A stretch of DNA of 64,000 nt from NCBI GenBank assembly GCA_039796575.1, contig JBDKJP010000066.1, positions 1 to 64,000 of the forward strand, given 5' to 3'. Position 1 is the first letter of the stretch; each line of letters opens with the position of its first letter. The DNA is from UBA668 sp039796575. GTDB taxonomy: Bacteria; Actinomycetota; Acidimicrobiia; Acidimicrobiales; Ilumatobacteraceae. Positions 36,981 to 46,060 of this stretch are shown one piece after another. The notes beneath the pieces were generated by a model that was given only the letters and a program-made list of their open reading frames with translations, searched no databases and was not told the DNA's origin. Both the position numbers and the translations under genes were made by a program.

Positions 36981-37718
36981 GTGCGTCCGGTCGTCGTCAT
37001 CCCCACCTTCAACGAGCGGGAGAACATCGTCGACCTGCTGCGGGTGCTGCGTGCCACGGTGCCGACCGCCCAGTTGATGGTGGTCGACGACCTCAGTCCC
37101 GACGGCACCGGCATGCTGGCCGACGAGGCCGCAGCGGAGCTCGGGAACATCACCGTGGTGCACCGCAGCGGCAAGCCCGGCCTCGGTGCGGCGTACCGCC
37201 ACGGGTTCTCGCTCGCGTTCGAGGAGGGCTTCGACGTCGTCGTGTCGATGGACAGCGACTTCTCGCACGATCCGGCCGTCATCCCCACCATGCTCACGCT
37301 CATCGACGGTGGCGCCGACGTGGTGATCGGCAGCCGGTACGTGGCCGGCGGCGGCACCCAGGACTGGCCGCTGCGTCGACGTCTGCTCTCGAAGTGGGGC
37401 AACCGCTACACGGGCCTGCTGCTCGGTGCCAAGGTGCGTGACTGCACGGCCGGGTTCCGGGCGTACCGGGCCGACGTGCTGCTGCGCATCGACCCGTCGA
37501 GCACGTCGGCCGAGGGCTACGCGTTCCTCACCGAGCTCACCCGCCGGCTGGCCCGCTCGGGCGCGAACATCGTCGAGACGCCCATCCTGTTCAAGGACCG
37601 CGAGAAGGGCACCAGCAAGATGTCGGCCCGCATCATCGCCGAGTCGATGCTGCTGGTCACCGGCTGGGGTGTGCTCGACCGCTGGCGGGCGCTCCGACAG
37701 CGCGTCGCGAAGGGATGA
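36981..37718 (+). CDS. ppm1: Polyprenol monophosphomannose synthase (GT2)
   Basis: A 245-residue GT2 enzyme closely matching domain 2 of mycobacterial Ppm1. It opens PVVVIPTFNERENIVDLLR, then VVDDLSPDGTGMLAD, a nucleotide-binding SMDSDFSHDP, IGSRYVAGGG, RRRLLSKWGNRY and a C-terminal PILFKDREKGTSKMS. It would make polyprenyl-phosphate-mannose from GDP-mannose, the donor for GT-C mannosyltransferases outside the membrane. It lacks the acyltransferase (Lnt-like) domain 1 that is fused in some mycobacteria, and has no TM anchor. GTG 36981 has a TAGCAT box 8 nt upstream. It overlaps the following GT-C gene by 4 nt (ATGA), linking donor synthesis and use. Confidence 0.88.
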   Translation: MRPVVVIPTFNERENIVDLLRVLRATVPTAQLMVVDDLSPDGTGMLADEAAAELGNITVVHRSGKPGLGAAYRHGFSLAFEEGFDVVVSMDSDFSHDPAVIPTMLTLIDGGADVVIGSRYVAGGGTQDWPLRRRLLSKWGNRYTGLLLGAKVRDCTAGFRAYRADVLLRIDPSSTSAEGYAFLTELTRRLARSGANIVETPILFKDREKGTSKMSARIIAESMLLVTGWGVLDRWRALRQRVAKG

Positions 37719-39487
37719 ACGACCGCCGGGTTGCCTGGACGGTCCGGGGCCTGCTGGCACTGCCGTTCGTGGTGGCCCTCGTGGCGTTGGCGCGCACCCA
37801 CTGGGTGCCGGTGCTCGACCTGGCGATGACCGAGCTGCGAGTGCGCGACGTGTTCGGCCCGCACACGCCGTTGATCGGTCTCCCCGGTCGCATCGGCAAC
37901 TTCCCCGACCAGGGCAGCCATCCGGGCCCGTTGAGCTTCTACCTGCTGTGGCCGGTGTACCGGGTGTTCGGCGGTTCGGCGTACGGGCTGCTGGCGGGTG
38001 CCGCGGTCATCAACGTGGCGGCGGCGTGGACGGCGGTGTGGATCGCCGGCCGGCGCGGCGGACGCACCCTGGTGCTCGGCATCGGTGCGGTGCTGATGGT
38101 GCTGCTCGCCTGGTTCGGTGCGAGCGTGCTCACCCAGCCGTGGAACCCGTACCTGCCGCTGGTGAGCTTCGTCGCGGTGCTGCTGGCCACCTGGAGCGTG
38201 CTCGACGGCGACCACCTGATGCTCGTGCCGCTCGTGGGGTTCTCCACGTTGTGCGCCCAGACGCACGTGCCGTACCTGGCGTTGTGCGTGGTGCTGTGCG
38301 CGGTGGCGTTCGGCACGGTGGCATGGCGGTGGTGGCGAGCGCGTGAGGTCGACCGTGCGTCGCTGCGCAGCGCGCTGTGGGCCGTCGGGCTCGGGGCGCT
38401 GCTGTGGCTGCCGGTGTTCGTCGACGAGGTGCGCCGCGATCCGGGCAACATCACGATGCTTCGCCGTCATTTCCTGTCGCCGCCGGAGGATCCGGTGGGC
38501 ATGGGGACGGGTGTGAAGACCGTGCTCGCCCATTTCGACGTCACCCGGGTGCTCACGGGCACGGTGACACGCTCCGACGACCATCTGGCCACGCTCGACG
38601 ACCTTGCGGGTGGCCGGTGGGGCATCGGTCTCGTCGTGCTGGTGGCCTGGCTGGTGGCGTTCGTGGCCGCGGTCCGGTGGCGCGAGCAGCGTCTGGTGCG
38701 CCTGCACGTCGTGGTCGCAGTCGGCACGGCGGTGGCCGTGATGTCGACCGGGCGCATCTTCGGCAAGGTCTGGTACTACCTCACGCTGTGGGCCTGGGCC
38801 ATCTCGCTGTTGGCCGTCGTGGCCACGGTGTGGACGGGCGTGCTGTGGTGGCGGCGCCGTGAGGGCCGTCCGCTGCCGCTGGTGCGCGTCGCCGTGGCGA
38901 TGGGCGCAGTGGCCGGGTTGTTCTTCGTGAAGGACGCGGTGATGGTCGACCCGCCCGAGCCGCGCCTGTCGCGTTCGCTCGACGCGGTGCTCGACGACAC
39001 GGCCGCGGCGCTCGATCCCGACGGCGTGTACGCGGTGGTGTGGAACGACGCGTACTACTTCGGCTCGCAGGGGTACGGGCTGATCAGTGAGCTCGAGCGG
39101 CGTGGCTTCGACGCCCGCGCGTACGAGACGTACCGCGTGCCGGTGACGCCGCACCGCATCACGTCACCCGACCGGGCGACGGCGGAGCTCGTGCTCGCCA
39201 CGGGTGTCAACGTCGCGGCATGGCGCGAACGCGAGGGGGCGGAGGAGGTCGCGTACTTCGAGCCGCGGTCCGCCGAGGAGCTCGCCGAGTACGAGGGGCT
39301 GCACCAGGAGGTCGTCGACGAGCTGCGTGCTGCCGGTCTCGACGACCTGGTGGAAATGGTCGACACGAACCTGTTCGGCGCCTCGCTCGACCCGCGGTTG
39401 CCCACGGCCATCGAGCAGAAGATGGCTCGCATGCTCGTGCTCGGCCAGGAGACGGCGGTGTTCCTTGCACCGCCCGGCACGTTCTGA
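37715..39487 (+). CDS. GT-C-like polytopic membrane protein
   Basis: A 590-residue protein with about ten predicted TM helices (residues 10-420) and a C-terminal periplasmic domain of ~170 residues. The first long loop has LDLAMTELRVRDVFG then the conserved NFPDQGSHPGPLSFYLLWP, a pattern shared with the gene at 39501. This suggests they are diverged paralogues. Likely a polyprenyl-phosphate-sugar-dependent glycosyltransferase, the partner of the Ppm synthase it overlaps by 4 nt. No characterised family member is recognised. Confidence 0.65.
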   Translation: MNDRRVAWTVRGLLALPFVVALVALARTHWVPVLDLAMTELRVRDVFGPHTPLIGLPGRIGNFPDQGSHPGPLSFYLLWPVYRVFGGSAYGLLAGAAVINVAAAWTAVWIAGRRGGRTLVLGIGAVLMVLLAWFGASVLTQPWNPYLPLVSFVAVLLATWSVLDGDHLMLVPLVGFSTLCAQTHVPYLALCVVLCAVAFGTVAWRWWRAREVDRASLRSALWAVGLGALLWLPVFVDEVRRDPGNITMLRRHFLSPPEDPVGMGTGVKTVLAHFDVTRVLTGTVTRSDDHLATLDDLAGGRWGIGLVVLVAWLVAFVAAVRWREQRLVRLHVVVAVGTAVAVMSTGRIFGKVWYYLTLWAWAISLLAVVATVWTGVLWWRRREGRPLPLVRVAVAMGAVAGLFFVKDAVMVDPPEPRLSRSLDAVLDDTAAALDPDGVYAVVWNDAYYFGSQGYGLISELERRGFDARAYETYRVPVTPHRITSPDRATAELVLATGVNVAAWREREGAEEVAYFEPRSAEELAEYEGLHQEVVDELRAAGLDDLVEMVDTNLFGASLDPRLPTAIEQKMARMLVLGQETAVFLAPPGTF

Positions 39488-39500
39488 TCGGCCGGCGGGC

Positions 39501-41438
39501 TCAGTCGACGCAGGGGGCCGACTGGTCGCTGTACAACGCGTACGCCGTGTTGAGGTAGGTGTCGACCAGCGGGAACAGCGGGCCGGGGTCCTCGGCGGCG
39601 TCGATCTGGCCGTGGTGGTACCACCAGCTGATCGTGCCCTCGTAGACGAGTCGGCGGGCGGCGTCGCGGTCGCCGCCGAGTGCGGCGTCGAGGTCGGCGA
39701 TCTGCTGCTCCGAGGCCTCCACCAGTGCGTCCTCCGACACGCCGAACGAGCCCTGCACCAACCGGTCGATGAGCACGTCGGCCTGTTCGCCTGCGGTGAC
39801 CTCGTCGGCCGGTGACAGCTGGCTGGCCAGCCCGATGAGGCAGGCGTCGCCGTCGTAGAGGATGGCCTGCGGGCCCTGCAGCTGGAACACGCGGGCACCC
39901 TCGGCGCCGTCGGCGCGGCGCGATTCGCCGAGCTGGCGCACCATGCCCTCGTCGTCGACGCGGAACTCGATGTCCATGTCCTGCATGGTCATCATCATCG
40001 TGCTGCTGTACGGCTCGAACGGGCGGAGGTTGCTGATGTCGTACAGCACGGGGTCGACGTCGGCGAGGCGGTCGATGTTCGGCATGATGCGGCGCATCGT
40101 GGGCATGGTGGCGTAGTCGGCGACCGGGCCCTGCGGATGTGCTTCGTAGGGGAGCGCCAGGAGGCCGATGACGGCGGCGGCGGACGGCAACGCGAAGGCG
40201 GTGGCCCGCGGCAGTTGCTCGGGCAGCCGCACCCGGATCTCGGTGACGACGACCGCGAGCGCGGTGACGTGCACGAACACCGCGAGCGGCCACAGCAGGC
40301 GCACGTGGTGGGCGGCGAGCCCGACCGGGCCGACGGTGAGGTTGGCGACGGCGAGGACGCTGCCGACCACACCGACCGCGGCCATCAGTGACGCGTTGCC
40401 CAGCACGTGTCGGTCCGTGCGGCGATGGCGCACCGCCCCGAACACGAGCAGCGCCACGAGCAGCGCCACCGCCAGCAGCGCCACGACGGTGGACGGCAGG
40501 TCGGCGATCTCGATGCGAGGGTCGTCGGGAGTGCCGGAGAGTGGGGTGCTCGGCACCGAGGTGGAGAACCCGTTGCGCAGCCACCACGGTGGGAGGGCGA
40601 AGATGCGCGCCACCACGCCCAACGACTGCCGCATGCCGACCTGGAGGTCGCCACCGCCGGCGTTGCCCGCGAGGCGGCTGAGGTTGCCCTTGCCGGGGCC
40701 GAAGAACTGCTCGATCAGCGTCTGCGACCACAGCACGAGGAGGCCGACGCCGAGGTACAGCGTGCGCTTCGACCACACCGCCTGGCGCCACGGGAGGTGC
40801 GGACGGCCACGTCGCACGAGCAGGTAGCTGATGAACGCCGCGGGCCACAGGATGGCGAGGATGTAGGCGTAGCTGATGTGGGTCTGCACCAGCACCGAGG
40901 CCACCGCCAGCGACCAGGCGAGCGCCCAGGTCTGCCCATCGGCGAGGCCGACGAGCAGCACGAGCAGCAGCAGGAACGGCAGCAGCAGGGCGTGCGCCTG
41001 CCAGATGTCGATGAGGAGCTCACTGCCCATGGTCCACACGAGGGCGACGGCGGCGAGCAGCGCCCACTGCTCGACCAGCCAACCACCGATGCGGCGTGCG
41101 GCGGCACTGATGCCGATGACCGTGAGGATGTTGAGCGTGCCGACGCCGATGGCGGCGCCGGGCCCGGGGCCGAAGAGCTTCGCGAACGGCGCGGCCAGGT
41201 CCTGGTACAGCGGACCGGGGTTGTTCATGTTCTCGCCGACGCTCAGCGACGCAGATGTCCACGAGCCGAGCCACGGGTGGTGCTCGGTGCCGACGTCGAC
41301 GACGCGGATGTACAGGAGGGCGTTGTCGCCGATGGGGAACCAGTGGTGCGCCAGTGCACGCACGATGGCGACCACGATGGGGAGGATCGCGGCGGCCAGC
41401 ATGACGCCGCGCATCCACGCTGCCTGCCGTGCCGTCAC
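39501..41438 (-). CDS. GT-C-like polytopic membrane protein, paralogue of 37715 gene
   Basis: A 645-residue protein with about eleven predicted TM helices and a C-terminal soluble domain of ~180 residues. After TM1 it has GDNALLYIRVVDVGTEHHPW and then NMNNPGPLYQDLAAP, matching the acidic and NxPGPL positions of the 37715 protein. It starts at GTG 41438 (GTGA overlap with the GT2 gene) and ends 13 bp from the convergent 37715 gene. Glycosyltransferase function is inferred from the fold-like topology and context. Last gene of the minus-strand run from 48233. Confidence 0.65.
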   Translation of the reverse strand: MTARQAAWMRGVMLAAAILPIVVAIVRALAHHWFPIGDNALLYIRVVDVGTEHHPWLGSWTSASLSVGENMNNPGPLYQDLAAPFAKLFGPGPGAAIGVGTLNILTVIGISAAARRIGGWLVEQWALLAAVALVWTMGSELLIDIWQAHALLLPFLLLLVLLVGLADGQTWALAWSLAVASVLVQTHISYAYILAILWPAAFISYLLVRRGRPHLPWRQAVWSKRTLYLGVGLLVLWSQTLIEQFFGPGKGNLSRLAGNAGGGDLQVGMRQSLGVVARIFALPPWWLRNGFSTSVPSTPLSGTPDDPRIEIADLPSTVVALLAVALLVALLVFGAVRHRRTDRHVLGNASLMAAVGVVGSVLAVANLTVGPVGLAAHHVRLLWPLAVFVHVTALAVVVTEIRVRLPEQLPRATAFALPSAAAVIGLLALPYEAHPQGPVADYATMPTMRRIMPNIDRLADVDPVLYDISNLRPFEPYSSTMMMTMQDMDIEFRVDDEGMVRQLGESRRADGAEGARVFQLQGPQAILYDGDACLIGLASQLSPADEVTAGEQADVLIDRLVQGSFGVSEDALVEASEQQIADLDAALGGDRDAARRLVYEGTISWWYHHGQIDAAEDPGPLFPLVDTYLNTAYALYSDQSAPCVD

Positions 41439-42328
41439 GGCGTGCCGAGGCCCTTCATGGCCACCGACGACGACTGCGAGAAGCCGGAGAACAGCACGAG
41501 GAAGCTGACGAACGTGGTGGTGAACAGCACGCCGGCCGCCGTGGTGAGCGCCACCGCGGTGGGGCCGGCGAACACCGACGTGGCGGTGAGCGTGAGCAGG
41601 GTGGCGAACGCCACGAACGACGCCGCGGCCACCACGAGCATGCGCGCGGCGACGCGTTCGGAGAACGGCATCAGCATGCGGATGCCGTGGGCGATGAGCG
41701 ACGACGTGTTCATCCGCGACCGGCCGGCGAAGCGGTGCCCACGGGCGCACGGCACGGTGGCAGTGGCGCGGCGCAGGGCCAGCAGCGTGGACGAATAGCA
41801 GAGGTCGAAGCTCGGGTGGTGCACGGTGGCCTTCAGCGAATCGGCCCGCTGGGCGGCGAAGTTGCCGGAGAGCACGGTGATGCCGGCCATGAAGCGGAAG
41901 AACACCCGGAACATCGAGTACAGCACCCGGAACAGCAGCGGCTCGGAGCGCTTCGTGCGCTCGGCCAGCACCAGTGCGGCGCCGGTGGACTGCAGCGCGG
42001 CGAGCAGCCGGGGCACGTCGGCCGGTTGGTCCTCGCCGTCGGAGTCCATCGTGACCACGACGTCGTCGTCGGCGAGGCCGGGCGCGAGGTGGCGCAATCC
42101 GTAGACGATGGCCCGCTGGTGGCCGAGGTTGAACGGCGGCGTGAGCACCTCCACGTCGTCGAGCGTGAGCAGCGGGGCGACGTCGGGGTCGGTGCCTGCC
42201 GAGTCGTCGACCACGAGGAACCGGAGCTCGCGGTGATCGCCCGACGCGGTGACCGCGTCGCGCACCTCGCGGCGCAGGCGGGTGTACGACTCGGTGTCGA
42301 ACATCATCGGGCTGACCACCCAGATCAC
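41435..42328 (-). CDS. GT2 glycosyltransferase with C-terminal TM pair
   Basis: A 297-residue family 2 enzyme of the polyprenyl-phosphate sugar type (DPM/GtrB-like). It opens VIWVVSPMMFDTESYTRL, has LRFLVVDDSAGTDPD and the nucleotide motif VVTMDSDGEDQPADV, and ends with two hydrophobic segments (about residues 225-250 and 260-285). These are predicted TM helices, as in enzymes that load sugars onto polyprenyl phosphate. The GTG at 42328 is in a GTGA overlap with the methyltransferase. Sugar unknown. Confidence 0.75.
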   Translation of the reverse strand: MIWVVSPMMFDTESYTRLRREVRDAVTASGDHRELRFLVVDDSAGTDPDVAPLLTLDDVEVLTPPFNLGHQRAIVYGLRHLAPGLADDDVVVTMDSDGEDQPADVPRLLAALQSTGAALVLAERTKRSEPLLFRVLYSMFRVFFRFMAGITVLSGNFAAQRADSLKATVHHPSFDLCYSSTLLALRRATATVPCARGHRFAGRSRMNTSSLIAHGIRMLMPFSERVAARMLVVAAASFVAFATLLTLTATSVFAGPTAVALTTAAGVLFTTTFVSFLVLFSGFSQSSSVAMKGLGTP

Positions 42329-43068
42329 TTCGGCGACCCGGCCTTCGTCAGGAGTGCCGTGACCGACGTGCCCGCCGGCCAGACCCGGCGCAGTGCGGTG
42401 GTGCCGCGGCTGAACACCTCGGCCGAGCGGTCGACGATGCGCGGCAGTTCGGGGAAGTCGGCGTGCTCGCGCTCGCCGCGCTGCAGCTTGCGCACGGCAA
42501 CCAGCGGCAGGAGCTCGGGGTACAGGTAGCTGCAGTGGTCGACGCGGAAGCCGGCGGCGCGGGAGAGGGTGCGCACCTGCGACTTGGAGTAGCGGCGGTG
42601 ATGCCCGAGCGAGGTGTCCCACGACGTGAACGCCCACTGGAACGCGGGCACGGTGAGCAGCAGTTGCGCGCCCGGCTCCATGCGCTGCTGGATGCCGCGG
42701 AGCACGCCGAGGTCGTCGTCGATGTGCTCGAGCACGTCGAGCATGGTGACGATGGTGGCGGCCGGGATGCGTGCGTGCGGGTCGCCGCGGTGGTCGGCGC
42801 CGAAGTGCGCAGCGAGCGCGGCATCGAGCACCGGCGAGAGCTCCTCGAAGCGGTAGTGCAGCGGTCGGGGGGAGCGGGCCAACCAGTCGCCGAGCTGCCC
42901 GGAACCTGCCCCGATGTCGAGCACGGTGTCGGCGCCGCTGCGGGCTGCGGCCTGGGCCACGAGCCGGAAGCGGACGCGGTGCCAGAACGTGTCACCGGTC
43001 TCGCCGGCGACTCGCATCTGCTGCTGTTCGAGGGGGGTGACCTGGTCGGGTTCCAACGGGGAGGACAC
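42325..43068 (-). CDS. Class I SAM-dependent methyltransferase
   Basis: A 247-residue methyltransferase with the SAM site DTVLDIGAGSGQLGDWL, motif II/III around TIVTMLDVLEHIDDD, and a following LLLTVPAFQWAFTSWD. The YSKSQVRTLSRAAGF segment is common in polysaccharide-cluster methyltransferases. It probably methylates a sugar or lipid acceptor of the surrounding glycan pathway (inference). Start GTG 43068, overlapping the stop of the upstream gene by one base (TAGTG). Confidence 0.78.
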   Translation of the reverse strand: MSSPLEPDQVTPLEQQQMRVAGETGDTFWHRVRFRLVAQAAARSGADTVLDIGAGSGQLGDWLARSPRPLHYRFEELSPVLDAALAAHFGADHRGDPHARIPAATIVTMLDVLEHIDDDLGVLRGIQQRMEPGAQLLLTVPAFQWAFTSWDTSLGHHRRYSKSQVRTLSRAAGFRVDHCSYLYPELLPLVAVRKLQRGEREHADFPELPRIVDRSAEVFSRGTTALRRVWPAGTSVTALLTKAGSPK

Positions 43069-44939
43069 TACTGCCGGGCCTCCAGCTCGGCGCAGATCGG
43101 TGTGCCACCGTCGCTCCGAGGCTCGCGCTGCAGGGTGTCGGTGATGTCGGCGTCGGTGAGGTCGGGTGCGGCGAACGCGAACAGGGCCACCTGGTCGTCG
43201 ACCAGCACGGCGAGCTGCCCGGTGACGGGGTCGGAGGTGATGCGGACGCGGTGCTCGCCGTCGGGGACGTCGATGGGTGAGCCGGTCACCGGTTCGCCCT
43301 CGTCGGGCTGGTAGCTCGCGAACAGCGTGCCGTCGTGGCTGTCGATGCGGATCTCGGCGTCGGCGGTGGTGATGACCACGGCGTCGCCACCGGCCACGTA
43401 GGTGCCGTCGAGGCGCCGCACGCCGTCGGCGAGCTCCAGCGGCACCCAGTTGCCCTGTTCCGCGATGTACAGGCCCTGGCACTGGCCGTCGATGGCCACC
43501 ACGCCGTCGCGTGGCACGACCATGCCCGGTTCGAACGGCACCACCGAGGGCGGCGCGCCGCCGAACACGAGATCGTCGAGGTCGTACCGGAACTCGGTGA
43601 AGCCGGGTGCCTTGAGGTTCTGGGTCCAGAGTGCGAACGACGTGTTGACCCACGTGCCCCACACCACGAGCACCACGAAGCCCGCCTTCGCCCACTTCGC
43701 CGCAGCCCCGGCCGGCAGGGCGACGACGGCCACCGCGGCAGCGGCCGGCACCACGAGCGCGGGCAACATGTCGGTGAGGTAGCGGTTGGCGACGAAGCCG
43801 ATGAGGAAGCTGGGGACGGCGGCGATGACGGCGCCCACCCAGATGGAGGCGAACGGCCAGGCGCGGCGCTTCGCCACCACCCAGACGCCGATGACGGCGA
43901 GCAGGCACAGCAGCGTGGCGGACGTGGGGAGCGAGGATGCCGGCGTGTTGCCCTCCAGCGGGTACGAGCCGTACTCGTGGGCGAGCGGGCCGAACCGGGC
44001 GAACGGCACGAGCCGTTCGAAGCGGACGGCATCGGGGCGGAGGTACTGCACCACGGTGGTCGGCAGGAACCGCGGGCTGAAGAAGCTGCCGTCGTTGCCG
44101 GCGAACCAGGCGGCGCGGTCGGCGTTCTGCAGGGTGAGCAGCTGGCGATCGGCAGGGAGGTCGAGCAGCGTGCCGAACTTGGCGAGGTTCATCATCACGT
44201 TGGTGAGCACGCCCAGCACCGCGCCGCCACAGGCGTACAGCGCGAGCCGATGGTCACGTCGCCACAGCAGCAGGCCCACGAGGCCGACCGCCGCGAGCGC
44301 ACCGATGCCCACCGACGATCGGGTGAGCACCGTCGCCGTGCCGGCCAGCACCGCCAGCACGAGGGTGCGGGTGGAGGGGCGCTCCCACAGCGCGAGGAGT
44401 GCGACGGTGGTGGCGAGGAACAGCGCGAACGCCCACATCTCGGTCTCGTCGTAGACGCTGTTCCAGCCGGCGAGGCTGAGCGCCGGCGAGCAGGCCACGG
44501 CGGCGACGAGCGCCGCGGTGCGACGGGGCGAGCCGCCGCCGAGCACCCGTGCGGCGCGTTCGGCGACGTGCCGGGTGAACGTGCAGGCCAGGAAGAACGC
44601 GAGCACCAGTGAGGGAGCGGACAGGCGGCCGTCGATCCAGTGGCCGGTGGCCACGAACGGCAGACGCAGCAGTGCGAGGAAGGGCCCGTAGTACAGGTAG
44701 GTGCGACCGTCGATGAGGAAGCCCTCGGGCCCGGCCAGACCGGCGGGCACGTCGAGTCGGAAGTGCAGGAACGCTCGTGCCTGCCCGTCGTAGAAGTCGG
44801 TGCTGAAGGCGCCGCGGTCGAACAGGTCCCACGGGCGGCCGCGGGTGACGATGAGCAGGAACAGCAGCGTGGCGCCGAGCGCGATGCGGCGCGCGAGCTG
44901 CGACTCGGGGGAGCGGTGCTGCCGCCAGAGGTGCTTCAC
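43068..44939 (-). CDS. GT-C-like polytopic membrane protein with C-terminal domain
   Basis: A 623-residue protein with about 10-12 predicted TM helices in the first ~430 residues and a soluble C-terminal part of ~190 residues. The latter contains TYVAGGDAVVITTADAEIRID and SPIDVPDGEHRVRIT, suggesting a beta-rich domain. The first loop reads STDFYDGQARAFLHFRLDVP and LYYGPFLALLR, the GT39-like layout. The GTG at 44939 is in a GTGA overlap with the acyltransferase gene. Likely an extracytoplasmic sugar transferase; acceptor unknown. Confidence 0.65.
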   Translation of the reverse strand: MKHLWRQHRSPESQLARRIALGATLLFLLIVTRGRPWDLFDRGAFSTDFYDGQARAFLHFRLDVPAGLAGPEGFLIDGRTYLYYGPFLALLRLPFVATGHWIDGRLSAPSLVLAFFLACTFTRHVAERAARVLGGGSPRRTAALVAAVACSPALSLAGWNSVYDETEMWAFALFLATTVALLALWERPSTRTLVLAVLAGTATVLTRSSVGIGALAAVGLVGLLLWRRDHRLALYACGGAVLGVLTNVMMNLAKFGTLLDLPADRQLLTLQNADRAAWFAGNDGSFFSPRFLPTTVVQYLRPDAVRFERLVPFARFGPLAHEYGSYPLEGNTPASSLPTSATLLCLLAVIGVWVVAKRRAWPFASIWVGAVIAAVPSFLIGFVANRYLTDMLPALVVPAAAAVAVVALPAGAAAKWAKAGFVVLVVWGTWVNTSFALWTQNLKAPGFTEFRYDLDDLVFGGAPPSVVPFEPGMVVPRDGVVAIDGQCQGLYIAEQGNWVPLELADGVRRLDGTYVAGGDAVVITTADAEIRIDSHDGTLFASYQPDEGEPVTGSPIDVPDGEHRVRITSDPVTGQLAVLVDDQVALFAFAAPDLTDADITDTLQREPRSDGGTPICAELEARQ

Positions 44940-46060
44940 AGCAGCACCAGGCTCGCAACGGTGACCGCGCCGACGGCGGCGATGCCGACGGCGATGGTGG
45001 GCAGGTCGGGAGTGGCCATCCGGCGCACCGGGCGCTCGACGCCGAGGTGGAGGGCGGTGGCCGCGGCGAGGGACACGGCCACCATCAGCAGCATCAACGG
45101 CACGCCGTCGAGCCCGCCGTCGTGGTTGCGCAGCAGGAGAATGACCGGCCAGTGGACGAGGTACAGCGAATAGCTCACGAGGCCGAGCGGGCGCAGCGGC
45201 ACCGTCGCGAACGCGGTCCGGGAGCGGTGCCCGCACAACAGCCCGATGATGGTGACGACGGTGGTGGCGGCCACCAGGGCGTAGCCGCCGCGCAGCAGCC
45301 ACGGCGGCGTGTAGTCGGCGAACAGGAACAGCCCGAGCAGCACCGCGCTGCCGCCGAACGCCATCGCATCCGCAGCGGCAGTCGACGGCTGCGGTGCCCG
45401 GTCGCTGCGCATCCACACCGCGAGGAGAACCCCGGCGAACAGCTCCGGCATGCGCAGCACGGTGTGGAACTCGAGCGTCGGCTGCCAGTCGGTGAGGGTG
45501 TTCGAGAGCACGAGCGGCACGACGATGCCGGCGGCGGCAACGGGCACGAGTGCCCGTCGGAACAGCACGAGGAGCAACGCGAGCACCATGTAGAACTGCT
45601 CTTCCACGGCGAGCGACCAGGTGGGGCCGAGCGGGCCGACGATGGTCTGCAGCAGCTTCTCGTCGCCGCCGGCGATGACGTGCCAGTTGGTGACGTTCCA
45701 GGCCGCGGCGATGGCGTCGCCGGCGCGGGCGGACAGCGTGTCGACCGCGCTGAGCACGACCACGACGGCCACGACAAGCAGCGAGGCGGGCCACAGGCGG
45801 CGGATGCGGCGCGCCCAGAACGTGCGCAACCGGATGGACCCGGTGTCGTGGTGCTCGCGGAGGAGCAGCGACGTGATGAGGAATCCGCTGAGCGTGAAGA
45901 ACACCGACACGCCGATGAAGCCGCCGCGGAACCAGCCGTCGAGGCCCGCCATCGCGCACGCGTGGAACGCGACGACGGCGGCGATGCAGAGGCCGCGCAT
46001 CCCGTCGAGCGACGGCTCGTACCGGTCGAGCGCGCTGGTGGCCGCCGGGCCGGTGATCAT
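44936..46060 (-). CDS. Acyltransferase family 3 membrane protein
   Basis: A 374-residue integral membrane acyltransferase (OafA-type) with about ten TM helices. MRGLCIAAVVAFHACAM supplies the catalytic His region, then GGFIGVSVFFTLSGFLIT, RRIRRLWPASLLV and WSLAVEEQFYMVLALL. These are standard family-3 landmarks. Such enzymes O-acetylate or succinylate sugars of envelope polymers. The ATG at 46060 is in an ATGA overlap with the GT2-methyltransferase fusion gene. No periplasmic SGNH domain is attached. Confidence 0.85.
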   Translation of the reverse strand: MITGPAATSALDRYEPSLDGMRGLCIAAVVAFHACAMAGLDGWFRGGFIGVSVFFTLSGFLITSLLLREHHDTGSIRLRTFWARRIRRLWPASLLVVAVVVVLSAVDTLSARAGDAIAAAWNVTNWHVIAGGDEKLLQTIVGPLGPTWSLAVEEQFYMVLALLLVLFRRALVPVAAAGIVVPLVLSNTLTDWQPTLEFHTVLRMPELFAGVLLAVWMRSDRAPQPSTAAADAMAFGGSAVLLGLFLFADYTPPWLLRGGYALVAATTVVTIIGLLCGHRSRTAFATVPLRPLGLVSYSLYLVHWPVILLLRNHDGGLDGVPLMLLMVAVSLAAATALHLGVERPVRRMATPDLPTIAVGIAAVGAVTVASLVLL

